Shown here: positions 1-8,667 of the stretch, one piece after another | Position numbering within the stretch: the first letter of the stretch is position 1 | How the letters are laid out: each line of letters begins with the position of its first letter | Source of the DNA: Planctomycetota bacterium | Lineage (GTDB): Bacteria > Planctomycetota > Planctomycetia > Pirellulales > Pirellulaceae | Reading direction: 5' to 3' | Assembly (NCBI GenBank): GCA_029259935.1 | Contig: JAJDEH010000239.1 | Location: 1 to 55,248 of the forward strand | Length of the DNA stretch: 55,248 bases | Made by a program: the position numbers and the translations under genes | The notes under the pieces: generated by a model | The model's database searches: none | Seen by the model: the letters and a program-made list of their open reading frames with translations, nothing else | Told to the model about the DNA's origin: nothing

Positions 1-2
1 CG

Positions 3-590
3 ACGGGGTGTGGATGTGGAACGACCAACTACTCGTCAGGGGCGTCATTCGCACCGGTATTGGGTTCGGGTTGCTCGTCATGTTCAGGCGGTTCGTCGGT
101 GATCGGTTCGCCGATTCCCTCGACGACCATTCCTTCGACAATGGCCCCGGCAACGATTGTGCCCAGCGCTCCCGGTTCGGCCGTGCCCGGAACTCAGATT
201 TCGCCAACACCGGCCGACCAACGACCGAGCCTCAGCCCGACACCCAGGGAAGGATCGGCCAGCCGCAATCCGATAGGTACATCCGAGACGAAAACGGCGT
301 CGGGAAATCCAACGCCTCTGCTGCGATTTCCGAATGTCGAACAACGAACTCGCCGTGTCCAAGTGCCCGTACCCGATCCGGACGCGGACCAGCCAGCCCC
401 CGCCCTCAAGCCGGCTCCCATGTTGTTGGATCCGCGCGACAAAACGGCACTCATTCCGCGCCGGAAGACAAGCGGCTACGCGCCCGTTTCAATCGTCAAC
501 CACGTGGAACCCGAAATCCGCAGGCCCGCTCAAGCTCAGCCCAACAAATCGAAGTGGGACTCCAGCGGCTGGCGTTCCGTGGGCAAATAG
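3..590 (+). CDS. Pro/Ser/Thr-rich hypothetical protein, 5'-truncated by window edge
   Basis: The frame that ends at TAG 588-590 is open to the left edge, so the gene probably begins outside the window; an internal TTG at 60 is the first possible start inside it. The visible N-terminal part is rich in Gly, Cys and Ser (it includes TGCGCGTT and GSGCSSCSGG), followed by a long Pro/Ser/Thr/Ala low-complexity stretch and a basic tail ending SSGWRSVGK. No enzymatic motif is visible. Composition suggests an extracellular or surface protein, but this is inference. A strong terminator follows 32 bases later, which supports this frame and strand as the real one. Overlapping frames on both strands are also open because of the biased composition, so confidence is moderate. 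Confidence 0.5.
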   Translation, partial: TGCGCGTTNYSSGASFAPVLGSGCSSCSGGSSVIGSPIPSTTIPSTMAPATIVPSAPGSAVPGTQISPTPADQRPSLSPTPREGSASRNPIGTSETKTASGNPTPLLRFPNVEQRTRRVQVPVPDPDADQPAPALKPAPMLLDPRDKTALIPRRKTSGYAPVSIVNHVEPEIRRPAQAQPNKSKWDSSGWRSVGK

Positions 591-622
591 CAAACACGGA
601 ATAATACGAGGACGATCACTAC

Positions 623-651
623 GGCTCCGCCTTCCCCGGCGGAGCCTTTTT
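623..651 (+). terminator. Rho-independent terminator after the first gene
   Basis: A perfect 9-bp stem GGCTCCGCC / GGCGGAGCC (623-631 with 638-646) encloses a 6-nt loop and is followed directly by TTTTT at 647-651. It separates the partial upstream gene from the nuo operon. Confidence 0.9.
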
Positions 652-824
652 CGTTTCTTGACCTTGCGGACTCGCTTCCTCTGGGCTCAACGGGCCGCCT
701 CCAAAGCAAGGATGCCTTCCCGGTGCTTCCCCCTTAAATGCCCCGCTGCTTTGCCAAATTCACTTGCGGGCGAGACCTCGAACCCCGGCGATGGTAATTA
801 ATGCGACAATTTGCCACAGCCGCC

Positions 825-852
825 TTGAAAAAGTAATCGGTCTACCTAGAAT
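825..852 (+). promoter_or_regulatory. sigma70-like promoter of the nuo operon
   Basis: TTGAAA (825-830), a 16-nt spacer and TAGAAT (847-852) fit the sigma70 -35/-10 consensus with only small deviations. The pair lies 21 bp upstream of the GTG at 874 and after the terminator at 623-651, so it is well placed to drive nuoA onward. This is a sequence match only; no start site is known. Confidence 0.55.
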
Positions 853-873
853 GCGTTTTTCGCAAAAGAGTTT

Positions 874-1554
874 GTGAAAAAGATTTTCACGCTCAGATCA
901 CAATCATCCGCCATGTCCCCCGATCCGGTCGCGGCCTCCCTAGGAATTGTCGCCTATCTCGCACTCTTTTTTGGTGCGGGTTTCCTATTCGTTTTTGCCA
1001 ATCTGCTGATTGGCCGATTCGTGCGACCCAGCGATCCGCATGAAGAGAAGCTGGAGATCTACGAGTGCGGCGAACCCGCGATTGGCTCTAGCTTTGTCCA
1101 ATTTGACCTGCGGTTCTACGTCGTGGCACTGTTGTTCATTATCTTCGACGTGGAAGTCGCGTTCTTCTTCCCTTGGGCCACGGTCTTCGGCAAGGCGACG
1201 AATATGGCCGATCCGGAATTGGTCGTGGTCGAAGGATCCGCCCTGACGGCCGATGCGAAAGCTCTTTATCGGGAGATGGGAGTTCGCGGAGAGATTCGCC
1301 TCCCGCAAAACACTCCCGCTTCGCTAGGCACCAAGCCATTGCCACCGGAGGAAATTGTTCAACAAGGCTCACGGCAATTGGCATTGATTTCACTCTTTGA
1401 CATCGGCGTGTTTTTTGTCGTGCTGATGGTTGGATTCTTTTACGTTTGGAAGCGTGGCGACTTGGATTGGGTTCGGTCCGTGCAGGCCGAGCGGACACAG
1501 CGCAGCGAGCGCGGGCCGCCGGCTGATGTCAACGAACCGGTGTTGTCAGCCTAG
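874..1554 (+). CDS. nuoA: NADH-quinone oxidoreductase subunit A
   Basis: Membrane subunit of Complex I at the junction between the peripheral and membrane arms. The diagnostic segment EKLEIYECGEPAIGSSFVQF is followed by a membrane helix with FDVEVAFFFPW, both hallmarks of NuoA/ND3. At 226 residues it is much longer than the usual 120-145. The extra length is a hydrophilic insertion (about residues 108-165) before the last membrane helix, plus a polar C-terminal tail. The start is either GTG 874 or ATG 913, whose product begins MSPDPVAASLG; neither has a good ribosome site, and the 913 start removes a non-conserved N-terminus. It is first in the operon, with 48 bases to nuoC and no nuoB between them. 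Confidence 0.93.
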   Translation: MKKIFTLRSQSSAMSPDPVAASLGIVAYLALFFGAGFLFVFANLLIGRFVRPSDPHEEKLEIYECGEPAIGSSFVQFDLRFYVVALLFIIFDVEVAFFFPWATVFGKATNMADPELVVVEGSALTADAKALYREMGVRGEIRLPQNTPASLGTKPLPPEEIVQQGSRQLALISLFDIGVFFVVLMVGFFYVWKRGDLDWVRSVQAERTQRSERGPPADVNEPVLSA

Positions 1555-1602
1555 TGTTGGGCGTTGTTGATGAATTGACCCTTTAGATCAGTTGAATTTG
1601 AC

Positions 1603-2133
1603 ATGAGTGGCGACGGATTTCTTCAGCGATTAGAAAGTCGGTTTGGTGACAAAGTCACCGGCTCCAATCTGGAGGCCATCGATCCGTGGATCGAAGTATC
1701 CCCGGATGGGTTGGTTGAAGTGTGTCAGTACTTGAAGCAGGACGCGGATCTGCGGTTCGACATGCTGAATTGCATCACCGTGGTCGACTACTTTCACGCC
1801 GATCCCAAAAAAGCGGCCAAGGCCGATTGGGAACCCCATCTCGAAGTTGTTTACCATCTTTCCAGCATCGAAAAAAAGCATTCGATCGTGATCAAGGTAA
1901 AGCTGCCGCGCTGGAAGGATGAGGCGGAGGGAGCGTTGCCCGAGGTGCCCACCGTTTCGGGTGTGTGGCGTACGGCCGACTGGCACGAGCGGGAGGTCTT
2001 TGATCTGTCGGGCGTGAATTTTCTGGGGCATCACGATCTGCGCCGAATCTTGTGCCCGGAAGATTGGGTCGGATATCCGCTTCGCAAAGATTACGAAATG
2101 CCGCTGGAGTATCACGGTATTCGTGGGCGTTGA
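1603..2133 (+). CDS. nuoC: NADH-quinone oxidoreductase subunit C
   Basis: Peripheral-arm subunit of Complex I (30-kDa subunit family), 176 residues. The C-terminal signature is clear: WHEREVFDLSGVNF, then GHHDLRRILCPEDWVGYPLRKDY, matching the conserved ERE-x-(Y/F)DL and the GHPLRKD-like elements. It is a stand-alone NuoC, not fused to NuoD. The downstream nuoD starts 42 bases after the stop. In most bacteria nuoB sits just upstream of nuoC, but here nuoA does. Confidence 0.95.
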   Translation: MSGDGFLQRLESRFGDKVTGSNLEAIDPWIEVSPDGLVEVCQYLKQDADLRFDMLNCITVVDYFHADPKKAAKADWEPHLEVVYHLSSIEKKHSIVIKVKLPRWKDEAEGALPEVPTVSGVWRTADWHEREVFDLSGVNFLGHHDLRRILCPEDWVGYPLRKDYEMPLEYHGIRGR

Positions 2134-2175
2134 TTGTTGGGTCACGAATTGCAGGTAAAAACTTAGACAGCTTTT

Positions 2176-3381
2176 ATGGCCACCAACCTCGAAGATCCCC
2201 GCATTGTTGAATTCGACGTCCGCACGGACGAGATGCTGGTCAATATGGGACCGCAGCATCCGAGTACGCACGGAGTGTTGCGGTTGGTGCTGAGGACGGA
2301 TGGCGAGATCGTCTCCGAAGTCACGCCGCATATTGGGTATCTTCATCGTTGTGCCGAAAAGATTGGCGAAAATATCACGCCGCGCCAGTGGATTCCCTAT
2401 ACCGACCGCATGGACTACCTGGCCGGGATGAACATGAATCTGGGCTGGTCGATGGCGGTCGAAAAACTGCTCGACCATCAGTTGTCGGAGAAGGCGAAGC
2501 ACTTGCGGGTCATCATCTGCGAGATGGGACGTATCGCCAGCCATCTGGTCGGCATGGGCGCTTATGGGCTCGACCTGGGCACGTTTAGTCCGTTCCTCTA
2601 CGCATTTCGCGAGCGAGAAAAAATTCTCGATCTGTTCGAAGAGGCGTGTGGCGCGCGGCTCACGTACAGTTACCTCACCGCCGGTGGGGCGACCGCGGAC
2701 TTGCCTTCAGGTTGGTTGCAAAAGTGCGAAGAATTTCTGACGCAGTTCGTGCCGATGATTCGCGAGTATCACACACTGCTGACCGAGAATGCGATCTTCA
2801 TCAAGCGAACGGCCAATATCGGTGTGATGTCGGCCGAAATGGCGATCGACTATGGATGCACGGGTCCGGTGCTGCGTGGCAGCGGCGTGGACTATGATTT
2901 GCGGCGCGATGGCGAAGAGCGGTACACCGAGATGTATGACGGCTATGCCTTTGAGGTTGCCGTGCAAAAAGACGGCCATTATCCCCGCGATCACAACTAC
3001 CCGGCAGTTCCGCGTGAAGCCGTGCTGGGTGATTGTTGGCATCGATTCTTTGTACGCATGATCGAGGTGCTGCAGGCGATCGATCTCGTGCGGCAGGCGA
3101 TCGACCGCTATAGCACGGCCGCGGGCGATTGGGGAATTCCGATCAAGTTGACGCAAAAGCTGCCCAAAGGCGAGGTCTACCTGGAAACCGAAGCACCGCG
3201 CGGACAGATGGGTTTTTATTTGGTCAGCGATGGCTCGTCGATTCCCTGGCGCGTTCGTGCGCGCAGTAGTTCGTTTTGCAATCTCTCGGTGACTCACGAA
3301 CTGTGTAAAAATTGTCTGATTGCCGATGTGCCGGCCGTCGTCGGTTCGTTGGATGTCGTGATGGGTGAAATAGATCGCTAA
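2176..3381 (+). CDS. nuoD: NADH-quinone oxidoreductase subunit D
   Basis: The 49-kDa subunit that lines the quinone-binding cavity of Complex I; 401 residues, normal for the family. Near the N-terminus MGPQHPSTHGVLRL carries the conserved HPSTHG quinone-site loop. The protein ends with SLDVVMGEIDR, the classical NuoD C-terminus. Other family segments include GYLHRCAEK and YTDRMDYLAG. It is related to the NiFe-hydrogenase large subunit but lacks the metal-binding cysteine pairs, as expected for NuoD. It is followed after 22 bases by nuoH. Confidence 0.97.
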   Translation: MATNLEDPRIVEFDVRTDEMLVNMGPQHPSTHGVLRLVLRTDGEIVSEVTPHIGYLHRCAEKIGENITPRQWIPYTDRMDYLAGMNMNLGWSMAVEKLLDHQLSEKAKHLRVIICEMGRIASHLVGMGAYGLDLGTFSPFLYAFREREKILDLFEEACGARLTYSYLTAGGATADLPSGWLQKCEEFLTQFVPMIREYHTLLTENAIFIKRTANIGVMSAEMAIDYGCTGPVLRGSGVDYDLRRDGEERYTEMYDGYAFEVAVQKDGHYPRDHNYPAVPREAVLGDCWHRFFVRMIEVLQAIDLVRQAIDRYSTAAGDWGIPIKLTQKLPKGEVYLETEAPRGQMGFYLVSDGSSIPWRVRARSSSFCNLSVTHELCKNCLIADVPAVVGSLDVVMGEIDR

Positions 3382-3403
3382 CGCAGGGCCCACGCATACT
3401 TAA

Positions 3404-4783
3404 ATGTTTAATAGCTCTCTCACACTTCGAAGCTTCGCCGCGATCGTCGCCTTGCTAGTGGTTGCGCTAGGCATATTCGCTGGCGATTTGCAAGCGGCCG
3501 ATGATTCTTCGTCGATGGCCGTGACAAAGGCAGCTTCCGTTGAACAGGATGATACCGTTCGCTCGATGGCCGATTTCTTTGAGAAGACATGCGGTCTTCC
3601 CAATCTGCTGGCTCACCTGGTGACTGCCTTTATCAAATGGTTTTTGCTGATCCAGGTGGTGGCGGTGGGTGCCTTGGTCTTTATTTGGGCCGAGCGAAAG
3701 GTGTCCGGGCGCATTCAAGATCGGTTGGGGCCAACCCGTGTTGGCGGCAAGTTTGGCTGGCTGCAGGGTTTGGCCGATGGCATCAAGCTGATTGCAAAAG
3801 AAGATGTCATGCCGGGCGAAGCCGACGCGATGCTGTTCAAGTTGGCTCCCTATTTGAGTTTGGCCGCCAGCTCCACGGCGTTTTTGGCATTGCCGTTCGC
3901 CGATGGTTGGGTGGCTCAGCATATCAATGTGGCGGTGTTCTTCATCTTGGCCGTTTTGGGCCTGGAAGTGTTCGGCGTGATTTTGGCCGGCTACGGTTCC
4001 GGGTCGAAGTGGTCACTGTTCGGTGGCATGCGTGAAGCGGCTCAAGTCGTCAGCTATGAAGTGCCGCTTGGATTGTGTGTTGTCGTGCCGGTGCTGATTT
4101 GCGGAACGATGAATCTGGTCACCATTGGCAATATGCAAGCGGGCCTGTTCACGAATTGGCTCGTTTTTCACGATCCATTCACGTTTATTATCTTTTGGGT
4201 CTATTTCACCTGCGCTACGGCCAGTGTAAATCGCGCTCCGTTCGATCTGGCGGAAGCCGAAAGTGAACTGGTGGCTGGCTTTCATACCGAGTACTCCGGA
4301 ATTCGCTGGAGCATCTTTTTCATGGCCGAGTACGGATCGATGATCTTGGTCAGCGCGTTGGCGGCAACATTGTTTTTCGGCGGGTGGCACGGTCCGATTC
4401 CGATCTTTACTTGGATCGGCGGCGCGATGCAGTGGGAGAATTCCACGGTCTGGTATATCGTTGGCAATCTGGCTGGCGTCGTGAACTTCCTTGCCAAGAC
4501 GTCGATCGGCGTCATCGCGATGATTTGGGTTCGCTGGACCTTCCCTCGCTTACGTATTGATCAAGTTATCACCACCTGTCTTAAGTACTGCGTTCCGATT
4601 GCGGCCTTTTGCTTTATTGGTGTGCTGTTTTGGCAAACGGTTGTTCGTTGGTCGCCTAACGACCTGTTACCTGCCATGCGTCGAGGTCAGGTGCGTGAAC
4701 ATTGGGCCGAGGATCTCGTTGAACCTGACGAATCCGAAACAACTAGTGAAGATCGCCTGGCGTTGAAGGAGGAAGACCGATGA
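3404..4783 (+). CDS. nuoH: NADH-quinone oxidoreductase subunit H
   Basis: Multi-spanning membrane subunit that closes the quinone chamber of Complex I. Family motifs: WAERKVSGRIQDRLGPTRVG after the first core helix and the acidic EAESELVAGFHTEYSG loop. At 459 residues it exceeds the usual 330-400 because of an N-terminal extension of about 65 residues that begins with a hydrophobic, signal-like helix, and a polar acidic C-terminal tail. Its last four bases ATGA overlap the start of nuoJ, indicating translational coupling. Confidence 0.96.
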   Translation: MFNSSLTLRSFAAIVALLVVALGIFAGDLQAADDSSSMAVTKAASVEQDDTVRSMADFFEKTCGLPNLLAHLVTAFIKWFLLIQVVAVGALVFIWAERKVSGRIQDRLGPTRVGGKFGWLQGLADGIKLIAKEDVMPGEADAMLFKLAPYLSLAASSTAFLALPFADGWVAQHINVAVFFILAVLGLEVFGVILAGYGSGSKWSLFGGMREAAQVVSYEVPLGLCVVVPVLICGTMNLVTIGNMQAGLFTNWLVFHDPFTFIIFWVYFTCATASVNRAPFDLAEAESELVAGFHTEYSGIRWSIFFMAEYGSMILVSALAATLFFGGWHGPIPIFTWIGGAMQWENSTVWYIVGNLAGVVNFLAKTSIGVIAMIWVRWTFPRLRIDQVITTCLKYCVPIAAFCFIGVLFWQTVVRWSPNDLLPAMRRGQVREHWAEDLVEPDESETTSEDRLALKEEDR

Positions 4784-5394
4784 TTTTGCTCGCCTTCATC
4801 GACTGGCACACGTTTTTCTTTGCATTCTTCGCTTTGCTGGCCTGCGGGTTCGGCTTGGGTGTGCTGTTTTCGAACAATATCGTCCGCATGGCGTTTTTCC
4901 TGGTGTTGTCGTTGGGAGCCACCTCGGGCTTGTTTTTTCTAGCGGGTGCTGAATTTGTCGGTGCCATGCAGTTAATGATCTATGTCGGCGGCACGTTAGT
5001 GCTGTTGATCTTCGGCGTGATGCTGACGGCTCAAAAGTCATTCATCTCGATGAAAACGCGTGGTGGTGAATGGGTGATCGCCTGTTTTGTCGGCGGCAGT
5101 TTGTTGATGGTGCTGGTGACGGCCGCCTTGGGTGTGGAAAGCTGGTCGCAGCCTCGGCAGGATCGCGATCAGGTCACTCGCCTCGATGTGGAAGATACAA
5201 CTCAACTCGGCGTGACGATGCTGGGGGCGCACACGGAACGGCTAACCGAAGAAGACGAGGTGCGGCGGTCGGGCCTGTCGGGCTACCTGTTGCCCTTCGA
5301 GATTGTTTCCGTCCACCTCCTAGTCGTGTTGATCGGCGCGGGGTATCTTGCACGAGCGAAAAAACGAGTTAGCGCGTCGGCGGAAGAAAGTTAG
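4780..5394 (+). CDS. nuoJ: NADH-quinone oxidoreductase subunit J
   Basis: ND6-type membrane subunit of Complex I, 204 residues with about five predicted helices. The family core AMQLMIYVGGTLVLLIFGVML holds the glycine-bearing pi-bulge helix. A polar loop (roughly residues 125-165) precedes the last membrane helix, longer than in enterobacterial NuoJ. The start ATG lies inside the nuoH stop (ATGA overlap). Confidence 0.95.
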   Translation: MILLAFIDWHTFFFAFFALLACGFGLGVLFSNNIVRMAFFLVLSLGATSGLFFLAGAEFVGAMQLMIYVGGTLVLLIFGVMLTAQKSFISMKTRGGEWVIACFVGGSLLMVLVTAALGVESWSQPRQDRDQVTRLDVEDTTQLGVTMLGAHTERLTEEDEVRRSGLSGYLLPFEIVSVHLLVVLIGAGYLARAKKRVSASAEES

Positions 5395-5437
5395 ATCACT
5401 TTTACCAAAAGTCGGTTTCAATTCAAATCACTGCCTC

Positions 5438-5770
5438 ATGGATCTCACTCAACCAGTCACCGTTTCTCATTACCTCGTGGTCGGGGCTGTGCTGTTTGTC
5501 ATCGGCGCGGTCTGCATGGCCACGAAACGGAACGCGCTGGGGATTCTGATGGGGGTCGAATTGGTGCTGAACGGCGCGAACATTAACTTCATCGCCTTTG
5601 GCAGCAAGTATCTGCGATCCGAAACACTCGGTTTGGACGGGCAATTGATTGCCTTGTTCGTGATCGTCCTGGCGGCGGCCGAAGCGGCGGTGGCCCTGGC
5701 CATTGCGTTAAACTTTTACAACAACCATTCAAGCATTGATGTGGATCGGGCGGACGACCTGAAGGGCTGA
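5438..5770 (+). CDS. nuoK: NADH-quinone oxidoreductase subunit K
   Basis: ND4L-type subunit, 110 residues with three membrane helices. The conserved GVELVLNGANINF carries one proton-channel glutamate, and AAAEAAVALAIALNFY carries the second. I place the start at ATG 5438 (MDLTQPVTVSHYLVVG); the frame is open upstream to 5348, but that segment overlaps nuoJ and is highly basic and unlike the family. Its stop TGA shares one base with the ATG of nuoL. Confidence 0.94.
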   Translation: MDLTQPVTVSHYLVVGAVLFVIGAVCMATKRNALGILMGVELVLNGANINFIAFGSKYLRSETLGLDGQLIALFVIVLAAAEAAVALAIALNFYNNHSSIDVDRADDLKG

Positions 5771-8649
5771 TGTTAGACGTTTCCTCTTTGAAATGGTTGT
5801 TGTTGCTGGCAACGCTGCTGCCGTTGTTCTCGTTCGCGTTCATTTTGTGCGCTTATCCGCGAATTGGCAAAGCGTTTGGCAGCGGTTCTTGGATCGCCAC
5901 CGGCGCAATTCTGGCGTCACTCATTCTATCGTTCACCTCGCTGGGGATTTGGCTGCAACACCACTGGCCCGCCCGCGGGCACGGCGAGGAACATGCTGGC
6001 GGCCACGCGCGGGTGATCGAAGAAGATCGGACCACGCCGACGGCTTCGCTGGTTTCCTTCAAGGAAGAAAACGAGTCGTCCGAAGAAAGCGGGTCGGGAG
6101 AGGGTTCTTCCTCCGCCGATTCCGAAAACGATAAAGCCAAAGACCATGGTCACGGCCATGAACAGGAAAAGACGGCTTACACGGGTGACTATTATTTGCT
6201 GGGTCAGTTCGGCAAGTTGCGGCTGACGATCAGCTACTATATCGACACACTCACCATTTGCATGTTCTGTATGGTGACGCTGATTGCTTCGTGCATTCAT
6301 TTTTACGCGATCGGCTACATGCATGAAGAGTTGCATGAAGTAACCGATCATGAAGTCACGACCGGCGACGGGTCCCATTTGCATCGGCCGGGCCGCTATT
6401 TTCGCTTTTTTCAATATCTGTCGCTGTTCTGTTTCAGCATGCTGGGATTGGTGCTGGCCGGCAACATCGCGATGGTCTTCGTTTTTTGGGAACTGGTGGG
6501 CATCTGCTCGTATTTCCTGATCGGCTTTTATATCGAACGGAAGAGCGCTTCGAACGCGGCTAACAAGGCATTTATCGTCAACCGCGTTGGCGACTTCGGC
6601 ATGATCATCGGCCTGATGGCGCTCTGGAGCGGCTGCGGGACGTTTGCCTTTGGAGATATCGACTACGACGCAGACGGCAGTTTTCACGATACCGCCGAGG
6701 TAACGGAAGTCGGCATCTTCAGCCAGGTACGCCCGACTCCCAAAAAGTCGCACGAAGATCACGAGAGCCAGGAACATCACGGCCAAGAGAACCACGGTGA
6801 ACACGGCCACGAACTTCATGCTTACGCGCTGACGGTCCCCGAGGGGATGGTTCGCTACGCGGCGCAGCGGGAAATCGACGCCGTCTACGAGGATTACTGG
6901 AAGCAATATCCTGACGATCCCGAACAAGTCCAAATGGCGTCAGAGTCTGAGATTGCATCCCGGATAGATGGCAAATGGCGAGATGAGGGATTCGGCTACG
7001 GCCTATTAATCATCGCCGGCATTGGCATTTTTTGCGGATGCGTGGGCAAGAGTGCCCAGTTCCCGCTGCATACCTGGCTGCCCGATGCGATGGAGGGTCC
7101 CACGCCTGTTTCGGCGCTGGTTCACTCGGCAACGATGGTCGCCGCCGGCGTCTATTTGGTGGGTCGGTTTTATCCGGTCTTTGCGCCGGAAGTATTGCTG
7201 GTGATCGCCGTGATCGGCTGCATCACTTTGTTTATGGCCGCCACGATCGCGATCACTGCCACGGATATTAAACGGGTACTCGCCTATTCCACGGTCAGCC
7301 AGCTTGGTTACATGATGTTGGCTTTGGGCGTTGGCGGTTGGGTCGCCGGTTTGATGCACCTGATTACGCACGCCTTCTTCAAGAGCTTGCTGTTCATGTG
7401 TTCTGGCTCGGTGATTCATGCCGTCCACACGAACGAGATGCCCCAGATGGGCGGATTGCTGAAGAAAATGCCCGTGACCGGTTTCACCATGCTGGTCGGC
7501 TGCTTGGCGATAATTGGTGCCAGCGTGCCGTTGGTGGTTGGGCTGAGCGGTTACTACTCGAAGGACGCCATCCTCGAACAGGCTTGGTCGTTCATGGAGT
7601 CCAACTTTGTTGAATCCCGTAACGCCCCTTGGGCACCCGCGTTTTTCGGCATGGCTGCCGGCGGTGCGGTGATTACGGCCTTCTATATGTTCCGGATGTG
7701 GTTTTTGACCTTCCTCGGCAAACCGCGCGACGCGCATCGGTACGACCACGCACATGAATCGCCGCCCGTGATGTACGTTCCGCTGGTTATTCTGTCGGTG
7801 TTCGCGATCAGCGTGGCTTGGAGCCCCGAACCGGTCAAGTTCCTCGGCGGCTTGCCCTCAGGTTTGATCGGCGCGTTGATTTGCCTGCTGATCACGGGCG
7901 GAGCGGCGCTTTGGTTTAGGGCGTCGGCCGAGCAATCGGATCATCCGCCCGTCAATAAGAATTTGCTTTACGTGCCGGCCGCGCTGAGCGGATTGCTGTT
8001 GGTGGTAACGATCATCTGGTGGGCGGCCGATGATTTGCACGACCTTACTTTGGGCAATCTCTTGGAGCAAGCGCGACATCCCGGCACGGCGCCGCACGGC
8101 GATCACGGCACGTTTCCCGCCGCCGGCAAGGCCCAGTTGATGACGTTGGACGTTCCCAACGAACACTATATTCACAGCGATCAGTTCGCGAAAAAGGCGT
8201 TCGTGACGATGATCGCATTCTTCGCGGGAGTGGGCGGAGTGGGTTTGGCCGCGGCGTTCTACTGGTTCAAGTGGCTCGACCCGGTTGACGCGCGAAACCA
8301 GTTCAAGAGCGTCCACCGATTCTTGATTAACAAGTGGTGGTTCGACGAACTGTACGATTTCCTCTTCGTGCGTCCGGCCCATGTGTTGGCGCGGTTGGCG
8401 GCGAATTTCGATAAGCGCGTGCTGGATCGCCTGATCGACTCGCTCGCCTGGGGTGTCCGCGTGTTTTCCAACGCTTGGGAAAAAGTGGCCGACCAGACGA
8501 TTGTCGACGGGTTTGTCAATCTGTTCGCCAGTTGGACGTACAGCATTGGGGTTGCCTTGCGGCAGGTTCAACGCGGCCGCCTGCGTGAATACGTGATGTT
8601 TATTGTGCTTGGAACCGTGGTTTTATTTGTTTTGATTAGCTTCCTATAA
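5770..8649 (+). CDS. nuoL: NADH-quinone oxidoreductase subunit L, with His-rich insertions
   Basis: Antiporter-like distal subunit of Complex I carrying the long lateral helix. Core motifs: FWELVGICSYFLIGFY, FIVNRVGDFGM, PLHTWLPDAMEGPTPVSALVHSATM (split by family position) and DIKRVLAYSTVSQLGYMM, which together carry the channel Glu/Lys/His residues. At 959 residues it is far longer than the usual 610-650. Extra sequence lies at about residues 60-135 (acidic, with GHGEEHAGGHARV and DHGHGHEQEK) and about 300-400 (SHEDHESQEHHGQENHGEHG and a charged stretch), plus a long polar segment before the C-terminal helices. The histidine-rich inserts suggest metal binding or a pH-sensitive loop, by inference only. 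Confidence 0.96.
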   Translation: MLDVSSLKWLLLLATLLPLFSFAFILCAYPRIGKAFGSGSWIATGAILASLILSFTSLGIWLQHHWPARGHGEEHAGGHARVIEEDRTTPTASLVSFKEENESSEESGSGEGSSSADSENDKAKDHGHGHEQEKTAYTGDYYLLGQFGKLRLTISYYIDTLTICMFCMVTLIASCIHFYAIGYMHEELHEVTDHEVTTGDGSHLHRPGRYFRFFQYLSLFCFSMLGLVLAGNIAMVFVFWELVGICSYFLIGFYIERKSASNAANKAFIVNRVGDFGMIIGLMALWSGCGTFAFGDIDYDADGSFHDTAEVTEVGIFSQVRPTPKKSHEDHESQEHHGQENHGEHGHELHAYALTVPEGMVRYAAQREIDAVYEDYWKQYPDDPEQVQMASESEIASRIDGKWRDEGFGYGLLIIAGIGIFCGCVGKSAQFPLHTWLPDAMEGPTPVSALVHSATMVAAGVYLVGRFYPVFAPEVLLVIAVIGCITLFMAATIAITATDIKRVLAYSTVSQLGYMMLALGVGGWVAGLMHLITHAFFKSLLFMCSGSVIHAVHTNEMPQMGGLLKKMPVTGFTMLVGCLAIIGASVPLVVGLSGYYSKDAILEQAWSFMESNFVESRNAPWAPAFFGMAAGGAVITAFYMFRMWFLTFLGKPRDAHRYDHAHESPPVMYVPLVILSVFAISVAWSPEPVKFLGGLPSGLIGALICLLITGGAALWFRASAEQSDHPPVNKNLLYVPAALSGLLLVVTIIWWAADDLHDLTLGNLLEQARHPGTAPHGDHGTFPAAGKAQLMTLDVPNEHYIHSDQFAKKAFVTMIAFFAGVGGVGLAAAFYWFKWLDPVDARNQFKSVHRFLINKWWFDELYDFLFVRPAHVLARLAANFDKRVLDRLIDSLAWGVRVFSNAWEKVADQTIVDGFVNLFASWTYSIGVALRQVQRGRLREYVMFIVLGTVVLFVLISFL

Positions 8650-8667
8650 GAAGTTGTTAGTGATCCT

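Noticed and set aside
5926..6933. 335-codon open frame on the minus strand opposite nuoL
   Set aside because: It is antisense to the conserved core and inserts of nuoL, has no ribosome site and its product is not family-like; it is a by-product of codon bias.
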